64,000 bases of DNA from Streptomyces aureoverticillatus (GTDB taxonomy: Bacteria; Actinomycetota; Actinomycetes; Streptomycetales; Streptomycetaceae). The position numbers and the translations under genes are program-made. The notes under the pieces are model-generated. The model did no database searches, was not told where the DNA came from, and saw only the letters and a list, made by a program, of their open reading frames with translations. Shown here piece by piece: positions 16,187 through 24,061 of the stretch. The stretch is from the NCBI RefSeq assembly GCF_014649395.1, contig NZ_BMSY01000005.1, positions 558,001 to 622,000 of the forward strand. The letters are read 5' to 3'. How positions within the stretch are numbered: the stretch's first letter is position 1; each line of letters opens with the position of its first letter.

Positions 16187-17548
16187 TTACAGCACCGGCA
16201 GGTTCTTGCGGAGCTCGAACGCCGTCACCTCGGAGCGGTACTCCTCCCACTCCTGCTTCTTGTTGCGCAGGAAGAAGTCGTACACGTGCTCGCCGAGCGT
16301 CTCGGCAACCAGCTCCGACCGCTCCATGAGGGCAATCGCCTCGCCCAAATTCTGAGGAAGCGGCTCGATGCCCATCGCACGCCGCTCCGCGTCGGAGAGG
16401 GCCCAGACGTCGTCGTCGGCGCCCGGCGGGAGTTCGTAGCCCTCCTCGATGCCCTTGAGGCCGGCGGCGAGCAGCACCGCGTACGCCAGGTAGGGGTTGG
16501 CGCCCGAGTCGATCGAGCGGACCTCGACGCGCGCCGAACCCGTCTTGCCGGGCTTGTACATGGGCACGCGGATGAGGGCGGAGCGGTTGTTGTGGCCCCA
16601 GCAGATGTACGAGGGGGCCTCGCCGCCGGCGCCCGCGGTGCGCTCGGAGCCGCCCCAGATGCGCTTGTAGGAGTTCACCCACTGGTTGGTGACCGCGGAG
16701 ATCTCCGCGGCGTGCCGGAGCAGGCCCGCGATGAAGGAGCGGCCGACCTTGGAGAGCTGGTACTCGGCGCCGGACTCGTAGAACGCGTTCCGGTCGCCCT
16801 CGAAGAGCGACAGGTGCGTGTGCATGCCGCTGCCCGGGTGCTCGGAGAACGGCTTCGGCATGAACGTCGCCTGGACGCCCTGCTCCAGCGCGACCTGCTT
16901 CATGACCAGGCGGAACGTCATGATGTTGTCGGCCGTGGAGAGCGCGTCCGCGTACCGCAGGTCGATCTCCTGCTGGCCCGGCGCGCCCTCGTGGTGGCTG
17001 AACTCGACCGAGATGCCCATGGATTCGAGCATCGTGATGGCCTGGCGGCGGAAGTCCATGCCCACGTTCTGCGGGGTGTGGTCGAAGTAGCCGCTGTTGT
17101 CGGCGGGCGTGGGGCGCGAGCCGTCGGTCGGCTTGTCCTTGAGCAGGAAGAACTCGATCTCGGGGTGGGTGTAGAAGGTGAACCCGAGGTCGGAGGTCTT
17201 GGCGAGGGCCCGCTTCAGTACGTAGCGCGGGTCCGCGAAGGACGGGGAGCCGTCCGGCATGAGGATGTCGCAGAACATCCGGGCCGTGCCCGGGGCCTCG
17301 GCGCGCCACGGCAGCACCTGGAAGGTGCCCGGGTCCGGCTTGGCGATCATGTCGGACTCGTAGACCCGGGCGAAGCCCTCGATCGCGGAGCCGTCGAAGC
17401 CGATGCCCTCGTCGAAGGCCTGCTCCAGCTCGGCGGGGGCGACCGCGACCGACTTCAGGAAGCCGAGTACGTCCGTGAACCACAGGCGCACGAACCGGAT
17501 GTCGCGCTCCTCCAGAGTGCGGAGCACGAACTCCTGCTGCTTGTCCAT
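16187..17548 (-). CDS. glnA2: Type I glutamine synthetase-like enzyme GlnA2 (gamma-glutamylpolyamine synthetase type)
   Basis: This 453-residue protein of the glutamine synthetase I fold starts at ATG 17548 (MDKQQEFVLRTLEER) with GGAAG upstream. Visible motifs are FDGSAIEGF, the metal-binding EIEFFLL, GAPGQQEIDL, the HTHLSLFEG His loop, NRSALIRVP and RVEVRSIDSGANPY. The region equivalent to the adenylylation loop reads GYELPPGADDD, so the Tyr is present in a changed context. In S. coelicolor the GlnA2 at this locus was reported to glutamylate long-chain polyamines rather than make bulk glutamine, and this gene is placed there by neighbourhood. True GlnI function is not excluded. Confidence 0.9.
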   Translation of the reverse strand: MDKQQEFVLRTLEERDIRFVRLWFTDVLGFLKSVAVAPAELEQAFDEGIGFDGSAIEGFARVYESDMIAKPDPGTFQVLPWRAEAPGTARMFCDILMPDGSPSFADPRYVLKRALAKTSDLGFTFYTHPEIEFFLLKDKPTDGSRPTPADNSGYFDHTPQNVGMDFRRQAITMLESMGISVEFSHHEGAPGQQEIDLRYADALSTADNIMTFRLVMKQVALEQGVQATFMPKPFSEHPGSGMHTHLSLFEGDRNAFYESGAEYQLSKVGRSFIAGLLRHAAEISAVTNQWVNSYKRIWGGSERTAGAGGEAPSYICWGHNNRSALIRVPMYKPGKTGSARVEVRSIDSGANPYLAYAVLLAAGLKGIEEGYELPPGADDDVWALSDAERRAMGIEPLPQNLGEAIALMERSELVAETLGEHVYDFFLRNKKQEWEEYRSEVTAFELRKNLPVL

Positions 17549-17717
17549 CTCGACTTCCACCCATCCTTGCTGGTCGGAACCGGCTGCTCCCGAGCCACGG
17601 GACGTCGCCCCGGCACATGAGCATCCCACCACACCGTTTCATCCGCGTTGCGGCCGCTCCTTGCCCATACTGCACGGTCGCCCGACCTCGGTGACAGCGG
17701 CGTCTGCCCGCCGTTTT

Positions 17718-17742
17718 AAAGTGGTATCTCAGATGCAAGTTT
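17718..17742. promoter_or_regulatory. Candidate NsrR operator of the flavohaemoglobin gene
   Basis: This near-dyad has arms AAAGTGGTATCT and AGATGCAAGTTT around one central base, about 40 bp before the TTG start of hmp. Its core on the opposite strand, GCATCTGAG, is shared (GCATCCGAG) with a matching site before nsrR at 19543-19565. It is AT-rich against a 73% GC background. The layout fits the 11-1-11 dyads bound by NsrR. Confidence 0.75.
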
Positions 17743-17781
17743 TAGGCCGGCCGGGGCGCCGGTCCGTGGGGAGGAGCCACT

Positions 17782-19161
17782 TTGCTGTCCGAGCAGTCCG
17801 CCGCCACCGTCCGCGCGACCCTGCCCGCCGTCGGCGGGGCGATCGGCGTCATCACCGAGCGCTTCTACGACCGCCTGTTCGCCGCCCACCCGGAGCTGCT
17901 CCGGGACCTCTTCAACCGCGGCAACCAGGCCGCGGGCACCCAGCGGCAGGCGCTCGCCGGGTCCATCGCCGCCTTCGCCACGTATCTCGTGGAGCATCCC
18001 GACGAGCGGCCCGACGCGATGCTGGCCCGCGTCGCCCACAAGCACGCCTCGCTCGGGGTGGCGCCCGGCCAGTACGAGACGGTCCGCGAGCACCTCTTCG
18101 CGGCCATCGCCGAGGTGCTCGGCGACGCGGCGACGGCCGAGGTCGCGGCGGCCTGGGACGAGGTGTACTGGCTGATGGCGAACGCCCTGATCGCGATCGA
18201 GGCCCGCCTTTACGCCGAGCGGGGCATCGCGGCGGGTGCGGCCGCCTGGCGGGAGTGGGAGGTGGTGGAGCGCGTCGAGGAGACGCCGGACGTCGCCACG
18301 TTCCGGCTGCGCCCGGCCGACGGGGCGCCCGCACCGGCGTTCCGGCCGGGCCAGTACGTCTCCGTCCAGGTCCGGCTGCCGGACGGGGCGCGGCAGATAC
18401 GGCAGTACAGCCTGTCGGGGGCGCCGGGGGCGGGGGTGCGGCAGATCAGCGTGAAGCGGGTGCGGGCGGCTCGGGCCGCCGGGGCCGGGGGCGATTCCGG
18501 CGTCCGGACCACCGGCCCCAGGCGCGATTCCGGCGTCCGGGACGCCGAGTACGGAGCCGCTACCGCCGAGTACGCCCCCGACGGCGAGGTGTCGACCCAT
18601 CTGCACGCGCACATCCGCGAGGGCGACCGCCTGCGCCTCTCCGCGCCGTACGGCGACCTCGTCCTGGACGGCCGGACGGGCGGCGCGACGGACACCACGC
18701 CCCTGCTGCTCGCCTCCGCCGGAATCGGGGTCACCCCCATGATCGCGATGCTCGAACACCTCGCGGGCACCGGACACCCCGCCCCCGTCACCGTCGTGCA
18801 CGCCGACCGCTCCCCCGCCGACCACGCGCTGCGCGCCGACCACCTCGCGTACACCGGCAAACTCCCGGACGCCGCCGCCCACTTCTGGTACGAGCACCCG
18901 GAGCCCGGTCATCCGGCCGACCGGACCGGGCGCGTCGACCTGGCGGGGGTCGAGGTGGCGCCGGGCACGCGCGCGTACCTGTGCGGTCCGGTGCCGTTCA
19001 TGAAGGCGGTACGCGGCCGGCTCATCGCCAAGGGGGTGGCGCCGGCCGACATCCACTACGAGGTGTTCGGCCCCGACCTGTGGCGGGCGAGCCCGATGAG
19101 CAGCGGCCCGGTCGGCGAGGCGACGACGTCCTCGACGGTCACGGGGTCGAGCGAGGCGTAG
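17782..19161 (+). CDS. hmp: Flavohaemoglobin (nitric oxide dioxygenase)
   Basis: This 459-residue protein converts NO and O2 to nitrate using NAD(P)H. The globin domain (about 1-140) includes HKHASLGVAPGQYETVREHL with the proximal His. The FAD domain has FRPGQYVSVQV and RQIRQYSLSG, and the NAD domain has LLLASAGIGVTPMIAM and AYLCGPVPFM. The start is TTG 17782 with GAGGAG upstream. The FAD domain carries an extra, low-complexity insertion of roughly 30-40 residues (about 229-269), encoded partly by a repeated DNA segment. The 3' end overlaps the convergent nsrR gene by 106 bp. It is probably repressed by NsrR through the site at 17718. Confidence 0.93.
   Translation: MLSEQSAATVRATLPAVGGAIGVITERFYDRLFAAHPELLRDLFNRGNQAAGTQRQALAGSIAAFATYLVEHPDERPDAMLARVAHKHASLGVAPGQYETVREHLFAAIAEVLGDAATAEVAAAWDEVYWLMANALIAIEARLYAERGIAAGAAAWREWEVVERVEETPDVATFRLRPADGAPAPAFRPGQYVSVQVRLPDGARQIRQYSLSGAPGAGVRQISVKRVRAARAAGAGGDSGVRTTGPRRDSGVRDAEYGAATAEYAPDGEVSTHLHAHIREGDRLRLSAPYGDLVLDGRTGGATDTTPLLLASAGIGVTPMIAMLEHLAGTGHPAPVTVVHADRSPADHALRADHLAYTGKLPDAAAHFWYEHPEPGHPADRTGRVDLAGVEVAPGTRAYLCGPVPFMKAVRGRLIAKGVAPADIHYEVFGPDLWRASPMSSGPVGEATTSSTVTGSSEA
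18491..18541 (+). repeat. Direct repeat inside hmp
   Basis: GCGATTCCGGCGTCCGG occurs twice about 33 bp apart, within the part of hmp that encodes the extra segment of the FAD domain (protein GDSGVRTTGPRRDSGVRD). It looks like a recent local duplication. The frame is kept. Confidence 0.75.
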
Positions 19162-19526
19162 AACGCCTCCTGGGCGCGGCGCAGCGCACCGCGCAGCCGG
19201 CACCCGGAATTCAGCGGGCAGGGCGTCGCGCCCTCGCACTCCACGACGTCCCCGTCGCCCTCGAAGTGCCGTACGACCGCTCCGACGGAGGCGGTGCGCC
19301 CGGCCTCGGTCAGCGTGAGTCCGCCGCCCCTGCCGCGGCGGGCCCGCACGAGCCCGAGCCGCCGCAGCGTGGCGACGACCTTCGCCGCGTGCGTGTACGG
19401 CACGGCCATGTCGGCGGCGACCTCGCGGGTCGTGGGCGCCGCGCCGCGCTCCCCGGCGGCCTCGTCCGCGACGGCGAGCCGCATCAGGACGCGCAGCGCG
19501 AGGTCGGTGGAGTGCAGGAGCCGCAT
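19056..19526 (-). CDS. nsrR: Rrf2-family nitric-oxide-sensing repressor NsrR
   Basis: This 156-residue repressor starts at ATG 19526 (MRLLHSTDLALRVLMRLAVA), the usual Rrf2 beginning; an upstream ATG lies inside the operator. The winged helix includes TTREVAADMAVPYTHAAKVVATLRRLGLVRARRGRGGGLTL. Three cysteines in ECEGATPCPLNSGCRL follow the C-x5-C-x5-C spacing of NsrR iron-sulphur ligands. NO attack on the cluster would release the protein from DNA. It is convergent with and overlaps hmp, and a copy of the candidate operator lies 17 bp before its own start, suggesting autoregulation. Confidence 0.92.
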   Translation of the reverse strand: MRLLHSTDLALRVLMRLAVADEAAGERGAAPTTREVAADMAVPYTHAAKVVATLRRLGLVRARRGRGGGLTLTEAGRTASVGAVVRHFEGDGDVVECEGATPCPLNSGCRLRGALRRAQEAFYASLDPVTVEDVVASPTGPLLIGLARHRSGPNTS

Positions 19527-19542
19527 GCCAGGGAGAGTAGGT

Positions 19543-19565
19543 AATACGCATCCGAGGTTCAAATT
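19543..19565. promoter_or_regulatory. Candidate NsrR operator of nsrR itself
   Basis: The site begins AATACGCATCCGAG and ends TTCAAATT. It shares the GCATCYGAG core with the hmp site at 17718-17742 and similar AA...TT ends. It lies 17 bp upstream of the nsrR ATG, where binding would block transcription. Confidence 0.7.
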
Positions 19566-19755
19566 AAGTCCGGCCGGCCGCCGGACCGACCGCGTGGCCG
19601 AGATCGGCCGGATGGTGCCGCGTCCGCCGCCCCGCGCATGCTGTATTTGACGGAGCGCCCCTTCCGCCCGCCGGGGCGGAGGCTACGATCAACGCACTCG
19701 CACCGCCCCCGTGTTCAACCCTCCACGTCCGTCCCTTTCCGCAGAAGGACACATC

Positions 19756-20430
19756 ATGGGTTCCGCCAAGAAGACGAGCAGCGCCGAGCGCAAGGCCCGG
19801 ATAGAGGAGATGCGGCGCGCCGAGGCCGCCCGCGAACGCCGCAATCGCATGCTCACCATCACCCTGAGCGCGGTCATCGTCGCGGCCCTCGGCGTCGGCG
19901 GCTACTTCCTCATCTCACAGGCCGACGACGACTCGGACTCCGGCGGCAAGGCGGGCGACGCGAAGGCCGTGGCCAAGTTCACCACCACCGGCGACGGCGA
20001 GCGGGTCTGGGACGCCAAGAAGCTGGGCCGCACCCACGTCGGCGGCAAGGTGAACTACCCGGTGACCCCGCCGGTGGGCGGCAACCACAACCAGGTGTGG
20101 ATGAACTGCAACGGCGACGTCTACACCAAGGACATCCCGAACGAGAACGCCGTGCACTCCCTGGAGCACGGCGCGGTCTGGGTGACGTACAACGACCAGG
20201 CGAAGCCCGCCGATCTGAAGAAGCTGGAAGCGAAGGTCAAGAAGACGCCGTACTCGCTGATGAGCCCGGTGAAGAAGCAGAAGGACCCGATCCTGCTGTC
20301 GGCGTGGGGCCACCAGCGGGTGGTGAAGAACGCGGACGACCCGAAGGTCAACGCCTTCTTCTCCACGTACGTCCAGGGCAAGCAGACGCCTGAGCCCGGT
20401 GCGGCGTGCACCAACGGCCTGGGGCAGTAG
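19756..20430 (+). CDS. DUF3105 membrane-anchored protein
   Basis: This 224-residue protein starts at ATG 19756 with AAGGAC upstream. A charged N-terminal segment (SSAERKARIEEMRRAEAARERR) is followed by one membrane helix (about 38-58, MLTITLSAVIVAALGVGGYF). The external DUF3105 domain has the conserved PPVGGNHNQVWMNCNGDVY and ENAVHSLEHGAVWVTY. The function of DUF3105 is unknown; the conserved Cys and His could bind a metal. A DUF305 gene starts two bases after its stop, so the pair is one transcript. Confidence 0.9.
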   Translation: MGSAKKTSSAERKARIEEMRRAEAARERRNRMLTITLSAVIVAALGVGGYFLISQADDDSDSGGKAGDAKAVAKFTTTGDGERVWDAKKLGRTHVGGKVNYPVTPPVGGNHNQVWMNCNGDVYTKDIPNENAVHSLEHGAVWVTYNDQAKPADLKKLEAKVKKTPYSLMSPVKKQKDPILLSAWGHQRVVKNADDPKVNAFFSTYVQGKQTPEPGAACTNGLGQ

Positions 20431-20432
20431 CG

Positions 20433-21074
20433 ATGCGGCGCAAGGACTGGCTGATCGGGGCAGCCCTGGGCGCGGTGCTCGCCGCGGGCGGCATCACGGC
20501 GGCGGTGGCGTCGACGGACGGCTCCTCCGACTCGTCCGACGCCTCCGGCGCCGCGAAGACGCCGTCGAGTTCGTCGGCCGACGCGGGCTTCGCCCGTGAC
20601 ATGGCCGTGCACCACCAGCAGGCCGTCGAGATGTCGTACGTCGTCCGGGACCGCACCAAGAACACGGAAGTACGCCGCCTCGCCTACGACATCGCGCAGA
20701 CCCAGGCCAACCAGCGCGGCATGATGCTGGGCTGGCTGGACCTGTGGGAGCTGCCGAAGCTGCCGCCCGGCGAGCCCATGGAGTGGATGGACATGAGCGG
20801 CGCCCCGTCCCCGGGCGACGGTTCACTGATGCCCGGCATGGCGACGAACGCGCAGATGAAGCGGCTCGGGGAGCTGAACGGCAAGCAGGCCGAGGTGTAT
20901 TACCTGAAGCTGATGACCGCCCATCACAAGGGGGGCATCCACATGGCGCAGGGGTGCGTGGAGCGCTGCGAGGTGCCCGTTGAGCGGCGGCTCGCGCAGG
21001 GGATGGTGGACTCCCAGGAGTCCGAGGTGAAGCTGATGGCGGACTTGCTGAGGGCGCGGGGCGCGAAGCGGTAG
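20433..21074 (+). CDS. DUF305 (CopM-like) exported protein
   Basis: This 213-residue protein has an N-terminal export signal or anchor (DWLIGAALGAVLAAGGITAAVA) and a DUF305 four-helix domain. The hallmark His/Met motifs are FARDMAVHHQQAVEMS and LMTAHHKGGIHMAQG, with a Met-rich loop MEWMDMSG...MPGMATNAQM. CopM of cyanobacteria, a DUF305 protein, binds copper, so a periplasmic-side copper role is a reasonable inference. It starts two bases after the DUF3105 gene. Its transcript ends at the family C hairpin at 21086. Confidence 0.9.
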   Translation: MRRKDWLIGAALGAVLAAGGITAAVASTDGSSDSSDASGAAKTPSSSSADAGFARDMAVHHQQAVEMSYVVRDRTKNTEVRRLAYDIAQTQANQRGMMLGWLDLWELPKLPPGEPMEWMDMSGAPSPGDGSLMPGMATNAQMKRLGELNGKQAEVYYLKLMTAHHKGGIHMAQGCVERCEVPVERRLAQGMVDSQESEVKLMADLLRARGAKR

Positions 21075-21085
21075 GGGGCCCTGCT

Positions 21086-21203
21086 GGGGGCTCCGCCCCC
21101 AGACCCCCGCTCCTCAAACGCCGGAGGGGCTATCTATAGCCCGTCCGGCGTTTGAGGACGAGCCGCGAAGCGGCGATACGGGGGTCCAGGGGGCGGAGCC
21201 CCC
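21086..21203. repeat. Interspersed repeat, family C copy 2, probable bidirectional terminator
   Basis: Outer arms: GGGGGCTCCGCCCCC near 21086 pairs with a GGGGGCGGAGCCCCC-type arm ending at 21203. Inner arms: TCCTCAAACGCCGG (21111-21124) and CCGGCGTTTGAGGA (21145-21158) around a short loop. It separates two convergent genes (ends 21074 and 21246). Confidence 0.85.
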
Positions 21204-21245
21204 TGGTTACGGGAAGGGGCGGGACTGGGGAAGCCCCCGGCAGGG

Positions 21246-21680
21246 CTACCGCACCCCCACCCGCCAAGACACCCCCGGCGGCCGCACCCCCGCACACAGC
21301 GGCATCCCCTTCTCATCCGTGAGCCCCACCTCCCCCTCGGCCACCCCCGCCGCCACCGCCGCCGCAGGCACATCCGCGAACCACAGCTTGGCCCGCCGGA
21401 ACATCGCGAACTCCCCGCCGGGCGGCAGCTCGCCCCAGGTCAGATAGAAGAACCGCTCGCCGCGCTTGCCCTGGACATGGGGCCCCTTGAAGTCCGGGGC
21501 GCCGTCCGGCGCGGCGACCACGGACACCTCGAACTCGAAGACCGCCTCGGCCGCGTCCGCACGGACGGGACGCTCGGGCTCGGCACCCCGCTGCACGGCC
21601 ACGTGCACGTCCCGATAGCCCCCGCACTCCGCCCCGGGCAGATCCCGCCCGACGATCCGCAAAGTCAGCTTCTGCGTCAT
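21246..21680 (-). CDS. DUF5990-type protein of unknown function
   Basis: This 144-residue protein starts at ATG 21680 (MTQKLTLRIVGRDLPGAECG). It is predominantly beta: RDVHVAVQRG, FEFEVSVVAAPDGAPDFKGPHVQGKRGERFFYLTWGEL. A closing segment PAAAVAAGVAEGEVGLTDEKGMPLCAGVRPP follows. This pattern matches a small Streptomyces family named DUF5990. There is no signal peptide and no recognisable active site, and the function is unknown. It converges with the DUF305 gene across the family C hairpin. Confidence 0.8.
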   Translation of the reverse strand: MTQKLTLRIVGRDLPGAECGGYRDVHVAVQRGAEPERPVRADAAEAVFEFEVSVVAAPDGAPDFKGPHVQGKRGERFFYLTWGELPPGGEFAMFRRAKLWFADVPAAAVAAGVAEGEVGLTDEKGMPLCAGVRPPGVSWRVGVR

Positions 21681-21785
21681 GCTCCCCAGTCCACCACGAG
21701 GGTCTGACACTCGGAGCCGCACACAAGCCGGAACAGACCGCGCCCCGGGCCGCACCCCCAACCGCACCCCCGGCCGGAGGCAACC

Positions 21786-22844
21786 TCACGCCAGCCGCCC
21801 CAGCTCCTCCCGCCGCAGCGCCCCGAGCAACGGCTCCCCCCGCGCGTACCGCTCCACCTCCGCCACCGCGTACTCCCCGAGCCTGCGCACCTCACTGCCC
21901 TGCGCCCCCGCGATGTGCGGGGTGACGAGGACGTTCGGGAGCGTGAGCAGGACGTGGCCGGGCGGCAGCGGCTCGGGGTCGGTGACGTCGAGGAAGGCGT
22001 CGAGGCGGCCGGCCGCGCACTCGCGGGACAGCGCCTCGGTGTCGATCAGGGACCCGCGCGCGGTGTTGACGACGACACCGCCGTCGGGAATCAGCTTCAG
22101 CATCTCCTCGCTCAACAGCCCGTGTGTCTCGGGGAGTTGGGGGGCGTGCACGGTGACGATGCCGCTGTCGCGGCAGAGGTCCGGCAGCTCCACGAGCTCG
22201 GCGCCGAGGGCGGCGGCCTCCGCGGGGGTGACGTAGGGGTCGGTGAGCAGGACCCGGTGTCCGGCGTCCGAGGCGTTGAGGGCGGCGATGACGCGGCGGC
22301 CGATGCGGGAGGCCCCGATGACGCCGATGGTGCGGGCGTCGGCGCCGGTGCGTTCGGTGAACGGCGGCCAGCGCTCGGCGTAGTGGGCGGCGGCGGACAG
22401 CGCGCCCTTCGCCGCGAGGGTGAGGGCGGCGAGGGTGTAGGCGACGACGGGGCCCGCGTTGGCGTCGGCCGCCGAGGAGACGAGCACACCGCGGTCCCAC
22501 AGGGCGTTCGTGACCACCGGCTTCACCGACCCCGCCGCGTGCACCACGGCCCGCAGCCGGGGCGCGTGGGCGAGTACGCCGGCCGTCAGCCGCGGGCAGT
22601 CCCAGCCGGTGACCAGGACCTCGACCCCGGCGAGCACGGCGCGGGCGTCGGCCCCGGTGAGCTCCCCGGTCAGCGGGCCGGGCACCAACTCGACGCTGCG
22701 GAGCAGGCGTTGACGCAGGTCGGGCGCGATGACGCGGTCCACGACGTCGGCCCCCATGGCGAGGGCGACCACCGGCCTGCGCCGCGACTCCCCCGGTTCC
22801 CCCGATCCCCAGGGTCCCCCCGGCCGCTCCTGCTGATCCGGCAC
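21786..22844 (-). CDS. D-isomer-specific 2-hydroxyacid dehydrogenase family protein
   Basis: This 352-residue NAD-dependent dehydrogenase has a Rossmann motif TIGVIGASRIGRRVI and the catalytic trio Arg in NTARGSLID, Glu in DVTDPEPLPP and His in LVTPHIAGAQG. The substrate is not clear. It is divergent from a sugar ABC transporter operon. Both promoters carry an AGTAACCGYTTT-like site, so it is probably co-regulated by the LacI protein at 26814 and may act on a catabolite of the imported sugar. Confidence 0.88.
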   Translation of the reverse strand: MPDQQERPGGPWGSGEPGESRRRPVVALAMGADVVDRVIAPDLRQRLLRSVELVPGPLTGELTGADARAVLAGVEVLVTGWDCPRLTAGVLAHAPRLRAVVHAAGSVKPVVTNALWDRGVLVSSAADANAGPVVAYTLAALTLAAKGALSAAAHYAERWPPFTERTGADARTIGVIGASRIGRRVIAALNASDAGHRVLLTDPYVTPAEAAALGAELVELPDLCRDSGIVTVHAPQLPETHGLLSEEMLKLIPDGGVVVNTARGSLIDTEALSRECAAGRLDAFLDVTDPEPLPPGHVLLTLPNVLVTPHIAGAQGSEVRRLGEYAVAEVERYARGEPLLGALRREELGRLA

Positions 22845-22863
22845 GCGTCGCCACCCCTCGTAG

Positions 22864-22875
22864 AAAACGGTTACT
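22864..22875 (-). promoter_or_regulatory. Candidate LacI-type operator upstream of the dehydrogenase
   Basis: On the minus strand it reads AGTAACCGTTTT, 20 bp before the start at 22844. It has the central CG and imperfect dyad of LacI-family operators. A sister copy AGTAACCGCTTT faces the divergent transporter operon at 22995. Confidence 0.65.
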
Positions 22876-22994
22876 CACCAGCGGGCAGGAGGCTAGGCCG
22901 AAGCGAGGACAGCGGTCAAGAGAGCACGAGGAAAGCCTGGGAAGAGGAGGGAGATGCCCAAGACGTGGCCCTGCGAAGGGGGTTGACCGGCGAC

Positions 22995-23008
22995 AGTAAC
23001 CGCTTTAG
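22995..23008 (+). promoter_or_regulatory. Candidate LacI-type operator upstream of the ABC transporter
   Basis: It reads AGTAACCGCTTTAG, about 58 bp before the first permease gene. It matches the sister site at 22864-22875 in 11 of 12 core positions and points the same way relative to its gene. The LacI regulator encoded at the end of this operon is the natural candidate to bind both. Confidence 0.65.
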
Positions 23009-23065
23009 ATTCCCGGCACTTGTCTCGAACTTGTCCCGACGGCTGTGCTCAAGACTGGGGGTTCC

Positions 23066-24061
23066 GTGTCAGCGGTGACGAAGGACCGGACCGAATCCGA
23101 GGCGGTGACACCGCCCGCAGAGAGCACGAATGGGGCAATCAGCCGCAAAACTCGGCGCGATGGGCCGTGGAAACGGTTTCAGCGAACTCGGGTCCTGGTG
23201 CTGCTCATGGTGCCGGGCCTCGCGTACTTCCTGGTCTTCCACTACGGCGCGTTCATCGCGAACGCCGTGGCCTTCAAGGAGTACGTCCCCTTCGACGGCC
23301 TGTGGGCGAGCCCCTGGGTCGGCACCGAGAACTTCAGCCGGATGTTCGGCGACCCGGAGTTCTGGCACGCGACCTGGAACACGCTGTTCATCGCGCTGCT
23401 CCAGCTCGTCTTCTTCTTCCCCGCGCCGCTCGCCCTCGCCCTGCTGCTGCACAGCCTGACCTCGGACCTGCTGCGCCGCTTCACGCAGTCCGTGATCTAT
23501 CTGCCGCACTTCCTGTCGTGGGTCGTGGTGGTCGCGCTGTTCCAGCAAGTGCTCGGCGACACCGGCCTGTTGAACTCCACGCTCGGCGACGCGGGCCTGC
23601 ACACCGTCGACATCATCGGCAACCCGGACGCGTACAAGCCGCTCGTGGTGCTCGAAGTCGTCTGGAAGGACGCGGGCTGGGGCACGATCATCTTCCTCGC
23701 CGCGCTGATGCAGGTGAACGAGCAGCTCTACGAGGCCGCCGCGATCGACGGGGCCGGGCCCTGGCGGCGCTTCTGGCACGTCACGCTGCCCAGCATCCGG
23801 CCCATCGTCATCCTGCTGCTGATCATGCGGCTCGGCGACATCCTCTCCGTCGGCTTCGAACAGATGCTGCTGCAGCGGCAGTCGGTGGGCCCGGAGGCCG
23901 GCGAGGTCCTGGACACCTTCGTCTTCTGGCAGGGCATCGTCGGCGGCGACACCGGCTACGCGGCCGCCGCCGGACTGTTCAAGGGCGTCGTCGGCGCGGC
24001 GCTCGTCTTCACGGCCAACCGGGTCGCGCACCGGCTCGGCGAGCAGGGGGTCTACAAGTGA
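23066..24061 (+). CDS. Sugar ABC transporter permease (LplB-like)
   Basis: This 331-residue inner-membrane protein has about six helices. GTG 23066 is chosen because GGGGG lies a few bases upstream; GTG 23045 has nothing comparable. The binding-protein-dependent transport EAA loop is EQLYEAAAIDGAGPWRRFWHV. The type resembles LplB/YteP permeases that import polysaccharide fragments. Its stop overlaps the next gene by four bases (GTGA), so they are translationally coupled. No ATPase gene is in the operon, so a shared ATPase such as MsiK is likely. Confidence 0.92.
   Translation: MSAVTKDRTESEAVTPPAESTNGAISRKTRRDGPWKRFQRTRVLVLLMVPGLAYFLVFHYGAFIANAVAFKEYVPFDGLWASPWVGTENFSRMFGDPEFWHATWNTLFIALLQLVFFFPAPLALALLLHSLTSDLLRRFTQSVIYLPHFLSWVVVVALFQQVLGDTGLLNSTLGDAGLHTVDIIGNPDAYKPLVVLEVVWKDAGWGTIIFLAALMQVNEQLYEAAAIDGAGPWRRFWHVTLPSIRPIVILLLIMRLGDILSVGFEQMLLQRQSVGPEAGEVLDTFVFWQGIVGGDTGYAAAAGLFKGVVGAALVFTANRVAHRLGEQGVYK

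Noticed and set aside
23167..23177. GAAACGGTTTC, a neat LacI-like palindrome
   Set aside because: It lies inside the permease coding sequence (codons for Trp-Lys-Arg-Phe-Gln), about 100 bp after the start, whereas better-placed paired sites exist in the promoter region.
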